From Bacteroidales bacterium Bact_22 (lineage in GTDB: Bacteria > Bacteroidota > Bacteroidia > Bacteroidales > F082), in NCBI GenBank assembly GCA_001603665.1, contig LUZN01000002.1, forward strand, positions 1 to 59,558: a stretch of DNA of 59,558 nt, read 5' to 3'. The notes below the pieces were generated by a model. That model was not told the origin of the DNA. It made no database searches and saw nothing but the letters and a program-made list of their open reading frames with translations. This document shows, in pieces, positions 50,200 to 57,975 of this stretch. The translations under genes were made by a program, and so were the position numbers. Each line of letters opens with the position of its first letter. Within the stretch, counting starts at the first letter, position 1.

Positions 50200-50562
50200 T
50201 TAGTTTTCTTTCTTCTTAAGAACTTCCTTGATACGGGCTTTCTTACCGCGGAGACCTCTGAGGTAGTAGATTCTAGCTCTGCGGACAGCGCCTTCCTTGT
50301 TGAGCTCAATGCTCTCAATCATTGGGTCAGCGATAGGGAAGATTCTCTCAACACCGATGTTGTTCGATATCTTTCTAACTGTGAAAGTTGCACTCTTGCC
50401 CTGACCTGCACGCTGTAACACAACACCCTGGAATTTCTGCAAACGTTCCTTGTTTCCCTCAACAATCTTATAAGTAACGGTGATGGTGTCACCTGACTTG
50501 AACTGTGGGAACTCCTTTACTTGTACTTGATCTTCAACGAATTGAATTAACGCGTTTTTCAT
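50200..50562 (-). CDS. rplS: 50S ribosomal protein L19
   Basis: A 120-residue ribosomal protein at the 30S-50S interface. It matches L19 throughout: FPQFKSGDTITVTYKIVEGN, RLQKFQGVVLQR, GVERIFPIADPMIESIELN and RARIYYLRGLRGKKARIKE. The ATG at 50562 is used, because the in-frame TTG upstream lies inside the -7 box TATTTTTG (50605-50612). It is 75 nt downstream of trmD, with its own promoter between. Confidence 0.96.
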   Translation of the reverse strand: MKNALIQFVEDQVQVKEFPQFKSGDTITVTYKIVEGNKERLQKFQGVVLQRAGQGKSATFTVRKISNNIGVERIFPIADPMIESIELNKEGAVRRARIYYLRGLRGKKARIKEVLKKKEN

Positions 50563-50604
50563 TTCTATTGTATTTATCTTATTTTTATCCTCTAAATTGG
50601 CTTG

Positions 50605-50612
50605 CAAAAATA
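50605..50612 (-). promoter_or_regulatory. -7 box of rplS
   Basis: Minus-strand TATTTTTG, exact consensus, leader of about 36 nt to the rplS ATG. Confidence 0.5.
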
Positions 50613-50637
50613 CAAAACTTTTGAATACCTACAACAA

Positions 50638-51330
50638 TTATTTTATTTTTTTTATTTTTTCGTACATCTCGGGACGACGAATCTTTGTTCTCTCCAGTGC
50701 CTGCTGATATTTCCAATCATTGATAACTTGGTCATTTCCTGACAAAAGCACCTCTGGAACGGCCCATCCTTTGTATTCTCGAGGCCTTGTATACACCGGA
50801 GGCGACACCATTCCGTCCTGAAATGAGTCGGAAAGTGCCGAAGTTTCATCACTCAGAGCACCCGGAATAAGTCTCACCAGACTGTCGGTCAACACCGCTG
50901 CGGCGAGCTCTCCACCCGACAAGACATAGTCGCCAATCGAAATCTCTTTCGTGATGAGATGCTCGCGTATGCGCTCGTCGATGCCTTTGTAATGACCGCA
51001 AAGCATAATCAGATTCTCGTTTAAAGAAAGCTTATTTACGACAGGCTGCGTCAGTAATTCCCCATCAGGACTCATATAAATAACTTCGTCGTAGTTGCGC
51101 TCCGACTTCAGCTTTGTGATGCAGTTGTCGACAGGCTCTATCATCATCACCATGCCCGCACCGGCCGAAAAAGGGTAGTCGTCGACACGCTTGTGCTTGT
51201 CGGTGCTGTAATCGCGAAGGTTGTGAAGGTGAATCTCCACAAGACCTTTGTTGATGGCTCGCTTCACTATCGACTCGGTGAATGGACCCTCAAACATTTC
51301 AGGGAAAATTGTGATGATATCTATACGCAT
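50638..51330 (-). CDS. trmD: tRNA (guanine-N1-)-methyltransferase
   Basis: A 230-residue SPOUT enzyme that makes m1G37 in tRNAs including Leu. Motifs are [42 protein letters not shown] and [13 protein letters not shown]. Length is typical. It precedes rplS, a common pair. The -7 box (51338-51345) lies 7 nt before the ATG, so the leader is about 3 nt. It is near two tRNA-Leu genes, which are substrates of TrmD (established for some Leu isoacceptors). Confidence 0.96.
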   Translation of the reverse strand: MRIDIITIFPEMFEGPFTESIVKRAINKGLVEIHLHNLRDYSTDKHKRVDDYPFSAGAGMVMMIEPVDNCITKLKSERNYDEVIYMSPDGELLTQPVVNKLSLNENLIMLCGHYKGIDERIREHLITKEISIGDYVLSGGELAAAVLTDSLVRLIPGALSDETSALSDSFQDGMVSPPVYTRPREYKGWAVPEVLLSGNDQVINDWKYQQALERTKIRRPEMYEKIKKIK

Positions 51331-51337
51331 AACGCCG

Positions 51338-51345
51338 CAAAATTA
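51338..51345 (-). promoter_or_regulatory. -7 box of trmD
   Basis: Minus-strand TAATTTTG, exact consensus, 7 nt before the ATG. No -33 TTTG at 19-21 bp. Confidence 0.5.
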
Positions 51346-51441
51346 CTAAAAATTCTTGAAATTAGAATAAAAATGCTTAAAAATTCTTGAATGTTTTACC
51401 TTAATCTATTGATTATCAATTTGCAAAAATTTTTTAAAAAT

Positions 51442-51475
51442 TTTGTTCATCGTATTGAAAAATGCTGTAATTTTG
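51442..51475 (+). promoter_or_regulatory. Promoter of tRNA-Leu genes
   Basis: -33 TTTG (51442-51445), 22 bp, -7 TAATTTTG (51468-51475). Transcription should start about 21 nt before the first tRNA. Confidence 0.6.
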
Positions 51476-51500
51476 CAACGCTTTTCAAAAAGCAACCCTT

Positions 51501-51587
51501 GCCCAGGTGGTGAAATTGGTAGACACGCTACTTTGAGGGGGTAGTGACGAATGCGTCGTGCAAGTTCGACTCTTGTCCTGGGCACCA
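51501..51587 (+). tRNA. tRNA-Leu(GAG), CCA encoded
   Basis: Class II tRNA with acceptor stem GCCCAGG/CCTGGGC, D-loop GGTGAAATTGGTAGACAC, anticodon stem CTACT/GGTAG around loop TTGAGGG (anticodon GAG), long variable arm and T-loop GTTCGACTC. The 3' CCA is present in the DNA (51585-51587). Confidence 0.95.
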
Positions 51588-51612
51588 AGGAATCCAAGAA
51601 ATTCCACCCAAA

Positions 51613-51696
51613 GCCCATGTGGTGAAATTGGTAAACACGCTACATTCAGGGTGTAGTGAGCGGACGCTCTTGGAAGTTCGAGTCTTCTCATGGGCA
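51613..51696 (+). tRNA. tRNA-Leu(CAG), CCA not encoded
   Basis: Acceptor GCCCATG/CATGGGC, anticodon stem CTACA/TGTAG around TTCAGGG (anticodon CAG), long variable arm, T-loop GTTCGAGTC. The discriminator A (51696) is followed by CGA, so the CCA must be added after transcription. It lies 25 nt after tRNA-Leu(GAG), in tandem. Confidence 0.95.
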
Positions 51697-51703
51697 CGAG
51701 ACA

Positions 51704-51742
51704 TAAAAAAAGAACCGGTTGTTAACAATCGGTTCTTTTTTG
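51704..51742. terminator. Terminator of tRNA-Leu operon
   Basis: AAAAAAA, AGAACCG (51711-51717), CGGTTCT (51730-51736), TTTTT. The interior TTGTTAACAA is itself a perfect palindrome, so the stem extends through one mismatch. Works on both strands. Confidence 0.9.
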
Positions 51743-51812
51743 CTATTAGCTATAGGCATTTGGCCATTGGCTAATGTTGATTCTCCCAACAGCCAACGGC
51801 TAAAAGCCAAAG
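51742..51812. repeat. Two facing GCCAA/TTGGC heptamer arrays
   Basis: Left, plus strand, after the tRNA terminator: GCTATTA, GCTATAG, GCATTTG, GCCATTG, GCTAATG (51742-51776, exact 7-bp period). Right, minus strand, directly after the DPP5 stop: CTTTGGC, TTTTAGC, CGTTGGC, TGTTGGG (51812-51785). The layout is the same as at 12766-12835. Confidence 0.7.
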
Positions 51813-53885
51813 TTACTTCAGGTAAGTGTCAAGCCAGTTCTTGAAGCGTCTCTGCCAAAGAATTCCGTTTTGCGGCTGCAGCACCCAGTGGTTCTCATCA
51901 GGGAAGTAGAGGAACTCGGCAGGAACGCCGTTAAGCACCGCCGCGTTGAAGGCTTGCATGCCCTGAGTATAAGAGATACGGTAGTCCAAACCGCCGTGAA
52001 TCACAAGGATCGGCGCTGTCCACTTGTCGACAAACAGATGCGGCGAATTGGCATACGACCACTGCACCACAGGATTGTCTTTATCCCAGTAAGGACCACC
52101 TAAATCCCAGTTCACAAACCACATCTCTTCAGTCTCAAGATATTGAGCATCAAGGTTAAACATGCCGTCGTGGGCAATTAAAGCCTTGAAGCGACCGTCG
52201 TGATGTCCGGCAAGCCAGAACACCGAGAAACCGCCGAAACTCGCGCCAACAGCGCCTAAACGTGTCTCATCGACGAATGATTCCTGTGCCATGGCATCGA
52301 TAGCCGAAAGATAGTCTCTCATGCACTGTCCGCCATAGTCGCCGCTGATCTCCTCGTTCCACTCCTGTCCGAAGCCCGGCAAACCGCGTCTGTTAGGAGC
52401 CACGATGATGTAGCCGTTAGCCGCCATCTGCTGGAAGTTCCAACGATATGACCAGAACTGGCTCACAGTGCTCTGCGGACCGCCTTCACAGTAAAGAAGG
52501 GTAGGATATTTCTTGTTTTTATCGAAATGAGGCGGGTAGATGACCCAAGTAAGCATCAGCTTGTCGTCGGTGGTTTTGATCCATCTTTCTTCGACTTCAG
52601 CCGTGGTTAACTGCTTGAAAATGTTATCGTTAACATGTGTAATCTGCTCAAAGGCGCCTGTCTTCGGGTCGACAGAATAGAGCTCTGTGGGATGACTCAT
52701 CGACTGCATGCCTCCGATGAGTTTGTCGCCTGCCACAGCCAACGAAACAAAGTTATGCGTGCCAGTGGTGATCTTACGGATTGTGCCGGTATTCAAGCTC
52801 AACTCATAGATTTGGTCTGTAGCGTTTTTATCGCTGATAAAGTAGACCTTTGTTCCGTCGGCCGACCATGTCAGACTTGTCGAGTTCTGGTCGAAGCCGA
52901 TGCTGTAGTCGGTCTTCTCGCCAGTAGCGAGGTCCATCACGTAAAGTCGCTGTTTATCAGCCTCATAGCCGTCACGTTCCATGCTCTCCCAAGCCATCTT
53001 GTTGCCTGTTGGAGCCACGCTGATATTGAGGTCGTAACCCATCATGCCTTCGGTGATGTTGGCGGTCATGTCGGCAGCGATGTTGTATCTGTAAACGTCA
53101 GTGTTTGTTGATGTTGCATAGTCTTTACCTTCTTTCTTGCGGCAGCAGTAGAGGATGGCAGTGTTGTCTTCGCTCCAGGCTACCTGTTCCATGCCGCCCC
53201 AAGGTCTCACCGGTGACTCCCAAGGCTCACCTTTGAGGATGTCTTTACCATTGGTAATCAATCCGTTACCAAGTGGTGCGACAAAAAGATGACTGTAAGT
53301 ATCAACCCACTGATCCCAATGGCGATACATCAGGTCGTTGTTGATTCTTCCTGACGAAAGCTGGAGGTCAGGGTAGAGGTCGGCAACGGTTTCTTTGATT
53401 TTTACTTCAGCAGAGTAAACGAGCTGACTGCCGTCCGGACTGTATTTGAAACCGGTGATACCATCAGGAATATCGGTGATTTGCTTGTGGTTCTTGCCTT
53501 TGGCATCCATCTCCCAAAGCTGCATGTCGCCGCTCTTGGCCGTCATATAAGCGATTTTGCCCTCAGGAGTCCAGGTTGGACTGTATTCGCTGAAGGTGCC
53601 GTCGCTGAGGCATTTCACGTTCTTTCCATCGGCATCCATGATGTAAATCCTCGAGAAGCCCTTGTTTTGCTCGACATAGTAGTCGGTGACGTTGTAAACG
53701 ACTTTGGTGCCGTCGTCGTTGACTGAAAACTCGCCAATGCGTCCCATGCTCCAAAGCACTTCAGGTGTCTGGATGTCTGATTCAAGTTTGATTTTCTCGC
53801 GCACCGGAGCCTTCTGCTTCGAGGCGTCACCGCACGACTGTAACATTAACAGTATCAATGCGATAGGAAGTAAGAATCTTTTCAT
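51813..53885 (-). CDS. S9 prolyl-oligopeptidase family peptidase, DPP5-like lipoprotein
   Basis: A 690-residue exported serine peptidase (lipoprotein signal MKRFLLPIALILLMLQSC). Residues about 45-400 form a WD40-like beta-propeller. The alpha/beta-hydrolase domain has GASFGGF with nucleophile Ser549, an acidic residue region GGLDYRISYTQG and the catalytic His in DENHWVLQPQN. Length and pattern match Porphyromonas gingivalis DPP5, which removes dipeptides from peptides with Ala or hydrophobic P1 residues. It is divergent from PNGase F through an interleaved promoter, which suggests joint use of host glycoproteins (inference). An heptamer array follows its stop. Confidence 0.9.
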   Translation of the reverse strand: MKRFLLPIALILLMLQSCGDASKQKAPVREKIKLESDIQTPEVLWSMGRIGEFSVNDDGTKVVYNVTDYYVEQNKGFSRIYIMDADGKNVKCLSDGTFSEYSPTWTPEGKIAYMTAKSGDMQLWEMDAKGKNHKQITDIPDGITGFKYSPDGSQLVYSAEVKIKETVADLYPDLQLSSGRINNDLMYRHWDQWVDTYSHLFVAPLGNGLITNGKDILKGEPWESPVRPWGGMEQVAWSEDNTAILYCCRKKEGKDYATSTNTDVYRYNIAADMTANITEGMMGYDLNISVAPTGNKMAWESMERDGYEADKQRLYVMDLATGEKTDYSIGFDQNSTSLTWSADGTKVYFISDKNATDQIYELSLNTGTIRKITTGTHNFVSLAVAGDKLIGGMQSMSHPTELYSVDPKTGAFEQITHVNDNIFKQLTTAEVEERWIKTTDDKLMLTWVIYPPHFDKNKKYPTLLYCEGGPQSTVSQFWSYRWNFQQMAANGYIIVAPNRRGLPGFGQEWNEEISGDYGGQCMRDYLSAIDAMAQESFVDETRLGAVGASFGGFSVFWLAGHHDGRFKALIAHDGMFNLDAQYLETEEMWFVNWDLGGPYWDKDNPVVQWSYANSPHLFVDKWTAPILVIHGGLDYRISYTQGMQAFNAAVLNGVPAEFLYFPDENHWVLQPQNGILWQRRFKNWLDTYLK

Positions 53886-53913
53886 ATTGCTTGAAATTTA
53901 ATTTTCGAATTGT

Positions 53914-53948
53914 TTTGCAAATTTACGAATAAGTTTTAACTTTGCAAA
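53914..53948. promoter_or_regulatory. Fully interleaved divergent promoters: DPP5 / PNGase F
   Basis: Plus: -33 TTTG (53914-53917), 19 bp, -7 TAACTTTG (53937-53944). Minus: -33 TTTG (53945-53948), 19 bp, -7 TAAATTTG (53918-53925). Each -33 box touches the -7 box of the other strand, giving TTTGCAAATTTA at one end and TAACTTTGCAAA at the other. The two promoters fill the same 35 bp and must exclude each other. Confidence 0.85.
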
Positions 53949-53958
53949 AATTTTCGTC

Positions 53959-55650
53959 ATGAAACGCACATTATTAATATTGGTTCTCATCATTTTGGGA
54001 ATGACTGCTGGAGCCCAGCAACGTCTTGTTTATCAATCATATATGCTTGGCTCGGATAGCGGTGATACTACTTTCCGTGAGGTTAATAGATATAAAAACC
54101 AATTGAAAATCAACGATATACAAGAGTTTAAAGGAAAACTCATCGATGGTGTTTCAACCGATTTCACTTTCGTGGATTATGATGCCGATTCGGCTTATTT
54201 CCAGATGAATTACCCTGACGGAGAATCGTATTTTTATGCTTATTCATTGAAAAACAATGACATAGAGTTTAAAGAGGTTAGTTCTGAAAAGATTAAAGGC
54301 TATAATTGTAAGAAATATAAGACTTCGATTAACTCAAACACTATCGAGGTTTGGATGACGGAAAGCCTAGGTTTTGATGCGTCTCCCGTGACTTCTCGCG
54401 GTTACCTGAAGGGTGTGATGGTGAAGCAGGCGATTAACGGTAATCGGATTATGGATTTGAAATCAATTAAGAAAGATAAGAAGCTGAAGAAGGCTTTAAT
54501 ACCTGACTATCTTGGAGTTAGGAAGACGGGGAAGGATCTGAACCAGATAAACAAGGATAAACTGATTGTTAGGACGAAGATTTTCGATGACGACCAGATT
54601 CATTTTGCAAAAATTGAGAAATTTAAAGGCGAGATTCCGTTCGACACTGTGATTCATTATTCGTGGGGAACCATCATATTGAAGCGCGTCAACCTGCCGG
54701 TTTTGCCGGAACATTATCAGATTTTTGCCGAGCTTCATCAGCGCTCAAATGGCGACGCTTACGACCGTACAGGCTCGGTTTTTGTCATTCCTTTGGACAG
54801 AAAATTATCTTTAAGTAATGCTTTAAATGACAGCATTGAAGTCATTCCTTATCAATTAGATAGAAACGGCAAAAAGTATCAAGGAATAAGTCTTACCGAC
54901 GACTATATGCCCGTTGTAGAGCTGATGCGATTCTTTACGCCTTTCGGTGTGAATCATTTCAACGACAGGGTGCAAATTGATGGTCTGGAATGGGAGGATG
55001 AGTCCTATTACAAGATGGAGGTTTCGGAGCTTTCCGACCGTCTCTCGGGAGATGTTTTGATTGGCGCTTTCATTGGTAATTATGATGGAGGTGGACATAA
55101 GGTCTCGCTCGATTTGGTAGCATATCCGCAGGATTATGACGGCGATGTGTCGAAAAACAGTCGCTGGAGCCTGCCGTTGTTCAACACCTGCAACGTGATG
55201 GAGATGTCGGGACAAAACTATGGTCGTCTGTTCCAGACAGACAGTTTAACTATTGAGTTCGATATTCCAGAAGGCGTTGATAATGTTAGACTTAGATATA
55301 TCACCACTGGTCACGGTGGCTGGGATGGAGGCGATGAGTTCAATCCGAAGGAAAACACTATTATCATTGATGGCGACTTGGTGTTTAAATACACTCCATG
55401 GCGTTGTGACTGTGCCACTTACCGCGAGTTTAACCCTGTTTCGGGCAACTTCTGGAATGGAGTGTCATCGTCAGATTTGTCGCGCTCTGGCTGGTGTCCG
55501 GGAACGGCAACAAATCCTGTTTATTTCGACTTAAGTGGCTTAAAACCCGGACATCACACCATTACCCTTGCTATTCCGCAAGGTGCCGACGAAGGTGGTA
55601 GTTTCTCACACTGGATGGTCAGCGGAGTGCTGCTGGGCAATAAGAAATAA
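53959..55650 (+). CDS. Type II PNGase F (peptide-N-glycosidase)
   Basis: A 563-residue exported amidase (signal MKRTLLILVLIILGMTAGAQ) that releases intact N-glycans from asparagine. The C-terminal half carries PNGase F features: FTPFGVNHFNDRVQ, FIGNYDGGGHKVSLDL, TTGHGGWDGGDEFNPKEN, VFKYTPWRCDCATYR, RSGWCPGTATNPVYF and GHHTITLAIPQG. The N-terminal 290 residues match the extra bowl-like domain I recall from type II PNGases (Elizabethkingia PNGF-II), and the total length fits. It is divergent from the DPP5-like gene and ends 2 nt from the stop of GH20, a hexosaminidase that could trim the released glycans. Confidence 0.9.
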   Translation: MKRTLLILVLIILGMTAGAQQRLVYQSYMLGSDSGDTTFREVNRYKNQLKINDIQEFKGKLIDGVSTDFTFVDYDADSAYFQMNYPDGESYFYAYSLKNNDIEFKEVSSEKIKGYNCKKYKTSINSNTIEVWMTESLGFDASPVTSRGYLKGVMVKQAINGNRIMDLKSIKKDKKLKKALIPDYLGVRKTGKDLNQINKDKLIVRTKIFDDDQIHFAKIEKFKGEIPFDTVIHYSWGTIILKRVNLPVLPEHYQIFAELHQRSNGDAYDRTGSVFVIPLDRKLSLSNALNDSIEVIPYQLDRNGKKYQGISLTDDYMPVVELMRFFTPFGVNHFNDRVQIDGLEWEDESYYKMEVSELSDRLSGDVLIGAFIGNYDGGGHKVSLDLVAYPQDYDGDVSKNSRWSLPLFNTCNVMEMSGQNYGRLFQTDSLTIEFDIPEGVDNVRLRYITTGHGGWDGGDEFNPKENTIIIDGDLVFKYTPWRCDCATYREFNPVSGNFWNGVSSSDLSRSGWCPGTATNPVYFDLSGLKPGHHTITLAIPQGADEGGSFSHWMVSGVLLGNKK

Positions 55651-55652
55651 GC

Positions 55653-57959
55653 TTAATAAACCTCGATTTCATCAACGAAGATCCAAGCCGGATAGCCGTA
55701 GCCGGAATGTCCTTCAGGGCAGTCATATGGCTCGACTATAAGCTCGACAAAGCGAGTATTTACTGGCTCAAACGCGATTTCGACAGGGAAGTAGCTGCTC
55801 GCGTAATCGGCAGGTAATAGGTCGAAATCTTGTGATGCAATCTCATTGAAATTCTTGCCGTCGTCTGATACCAGAACCTTGACTGATTTCGCGTTGAAAA
55901 TCCAGTCTTTCATGTTGATGAGAAGGTTGAACTTAACCTCTCTAATCTCTGTAACTTCCTGTAAATCAATAGTTGCATCGAGATTCTTACCATACCAACC
56001 AATCCAGCGGCCGCTGCGGTAATTGGAACCACCGTGAAGTCCGTCGATGAGAGTCCGGGCTCCATCGTAGGCATAGTTACGATGCGGCTGATCCTTCAAA
56101 CTGATAGGTTTCATTGAGGCCTTGCTGAACTCGAAGTCGGTCCGGAAGCAGCGGCCGCTGGTGCCGTCGGGATACAGAACATAAGCCTCAAGATGACTGT
56201 TTTTGTCTATTTTAAGCGGTTCAACATATTCTACAAACCGCTGATTGTCAATGGAATACATTATTTTCCCGTCGACTTGCTTCGACATAGTGACATCGAG
56301 AACTCCATCTTGCACATTTGGCGTGATTTTCACGTCGATGTCGAAGATGTGATGAGCATAACGCCAGTGGTAGAGGTCGTAAAGTTTTGTGAGGCGATAT
56401 TCACGTTTCACAAAGTCGTCGTAGTCCTTCTGCTCAGGGTTACACCATTGCACTTCGGCCAAGGCTCCAATGCGAGGTAACATTCTGTATAACAACACGT
56501 TAAACTCGCTAGAGTATTCGGTCCAGAGGTTAGCCTGAGGTCCTAAGATGTACTTTTCTTCGTCTTCAGTCAAACCTTCTGGGATAGGCTCGAGCGAGTA
56601 GACTTTTTTCACAGAATTATAGCCACCGCCGGCCTCGGGCTCGCTTTCGGTGTCGAGCGACTGATAATAGTCGAAATACAAGTAATCATTGGGCGTCATG
56701 ATGACGTTGTGGTGCATCTTGGCCGCTTTGTAGCCGCCCGTGCTGCCTCTCCAGCTCATCACTGTGGCGTTTGGTGCCAGCTCGCCGTCGAGCATCTCAT
56801 CCCAGCCGATGATATGGCGGCCATGACTCTCAACGAACTGTTCCATGCGCGACATCACATAGCTTTGAAGGTAATCTTCGGCCGAGTGTTTGTCGTCGCC
56901 TTTAATGCCGAGTTCTTTAATTTTTGCTTGGCATTTCGGACATTGCTGCCAGCGGTCGCGCGGCACCTCGTCGCCTCCGATATGGATGTATTCGCTGGGA
57001 AAGATGTCCATCACCTCGAGCAGCACATCCTCAAGAAACTGCATTGCTTCTTCGTTTCCTGCGCAAATCACGTCCTCCGAGACACCCCATTGACGCCAAA
57101 CTTCGTAGGGACCGCCTGTGCAGCCGAGTTCAGGATAAGAAGCTAAAGCGGCTAGCATGTGACCAGGGAGGTCGATCTCGGGAATTATGGTGATATTTCT
57201 GTCAGCGGCATATTTTACTAGGTCTTTGAGCTCTTCTTGGGTGTAAAAACCACCGTGACGTATGGTGTCGAATGCCATGGTCTTGCCGATAAGCGTGCCT
57301 GAACGCCAAGCCCCGATTTCAGTGAGCTTCGGGTATTTTTTTATCTCAATTCTCCAACCTTGGTCATCGGTGATGTGGATATGGAACCTGTTGAGGTTAT
57401 GCAGCGCCATGGCGTCGATGTAAACCTTCACGGAATCGATAGGGAAGAAGTAACGGCTCACGTCAAGATGCATGCCACGATAGCCAAAACGCGGCCAGTC
57501 GTTGATAATGCCGGCGGGAAATGCTATTTTCGACGCTTTTCCGCCCACGGGAAGGCTTTTTCTTAATGTTTGAATGCCGTAGAATATCCCGGCGGAAGTA
57601 CTCGCAGAAAGCTTTATAAAGTGCTCTGTGACAATGATTTGATAAGCCTCTGAGAAGCTCTGGGTACTCTCAAGCCTAATAGAGTTATCAATTTCATCTT
57701 CAGTGCAGATCACATTCAAACGGAAGCCCAATATATCTTCAAAATAATCAGCTAAAAATTCAGCCTCTTTTACCAGTTCTGCTTGCGATTTCGAATATGT
57801 GACGACTGTATTTTTATCTAAAATGAATGGCTTTTCATCGTTTAGATTTATCTCTTTTGGCAATGGAACCACCTGATAATCAGCGGTTTGCATTGATTTC
57901 TGACAAGAGAATAGCGATAACGTCACTATTCCGATAACGGCGAAAATGATGTTTTTCAT
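55653..57959 (-). CDS. GH20 beta-N-acetylhexosaminidase lipoprotein
   Basis: A 768-residue exported lipoprotein (signal MKNIIFAVIGIVTLSLFSC). Domains: GH20b (about 25-150), GH20 catalytic barrel from about 160 (GYRGMHLDVSRYF, DQGWRIEIKKYPKL, IIPEIDLPGHM, HIGGDEV with D330-E331 as the catalytic pair), and a C-terminal discoidin-like domain (GWYGKNLDATIDLQEV). It removes terminal beta-GlcNAc or beta-GalNAc by substrate-assisted catalysis. The ATG at 57959 is used; an upstream in-frame ATG at 58052 lies inside rmuC. It follows rmuC by 16 nt and is convergent with PNGase F. Confidence 0.94.
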   Translation of the reverse strand: MKNIIFAVIGIVTLSLFSCQKSMQTADYQVVPLPKEINLNDEKPFILDKNTVVTYSKSQAELVKEAEFLADYFEDILGFRLNVICTEDEIDNSIRLESTQSFSEAYQIIVTEHFIKLSASTSAGIFYGIQTLRKSLPVGGKASKIAFPAGIINDWPRFGYRGMHLDVSRYFFPIDSVKVYIDAMALHNLNRFHIHITDDQGWRIEIKKYPKLTEIGAWRSGTLIGKTMAFDTIRHGGFYTQEELKDLVKYAADRNITIIPEIDLPGHMLAALASYPELGCTGGPYEVWRQWGVSEDVICAGNEEAMQFLEDVLLEVMDIFPSEYIHIGGDEVPRDRWQQCPKCQAKIKELGIKGDDKHSAEDYLQSYVMSRMEQFVESHGRHIIGWDEMLDGELAPNATVMSWRGSTGGYKAAKMHHNVIMTPNDYLYFDYYQSLDTESEPEAGGGYNSVKKVYSLEPIPEGLTEDEEKYILGPQANLWTEYSSEFNVLLYRMLPRIGALAEVQWCNPEQKDYDDFVKREYRLTKLYDLYHWRYAHHIFDIDVKITPNVQDGVLDVTMSKQVDGKIMYSIDNQRFVEYVEPLKIDKNSHLEAYVLYPDGTSGRCFRTDFEFSKASMKPISLKDQPHRNYAYDGARTLIDGLHGGSNYRSGRWIGWYGKNLDATIDLQEVTEIREVKFNLLINMKDWIFNAKSVKVLVSDDGKNFNEIASQDFDLLPADYASSYFPVEIAFEPVNTRFVELIVEPYDCPEGHSGYGYPAWIFVDEIEVY

Positions 57960-57975
57960 AGTAAAGTAGTAGTTT

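Noticed and set aside
51409-51419. FNR/CRP-type operator
   Set aside because: The half sites TTGAT and ATCAA are 1 bp apart, not the 4 bp of an FNR box, so the similarity is superficial.
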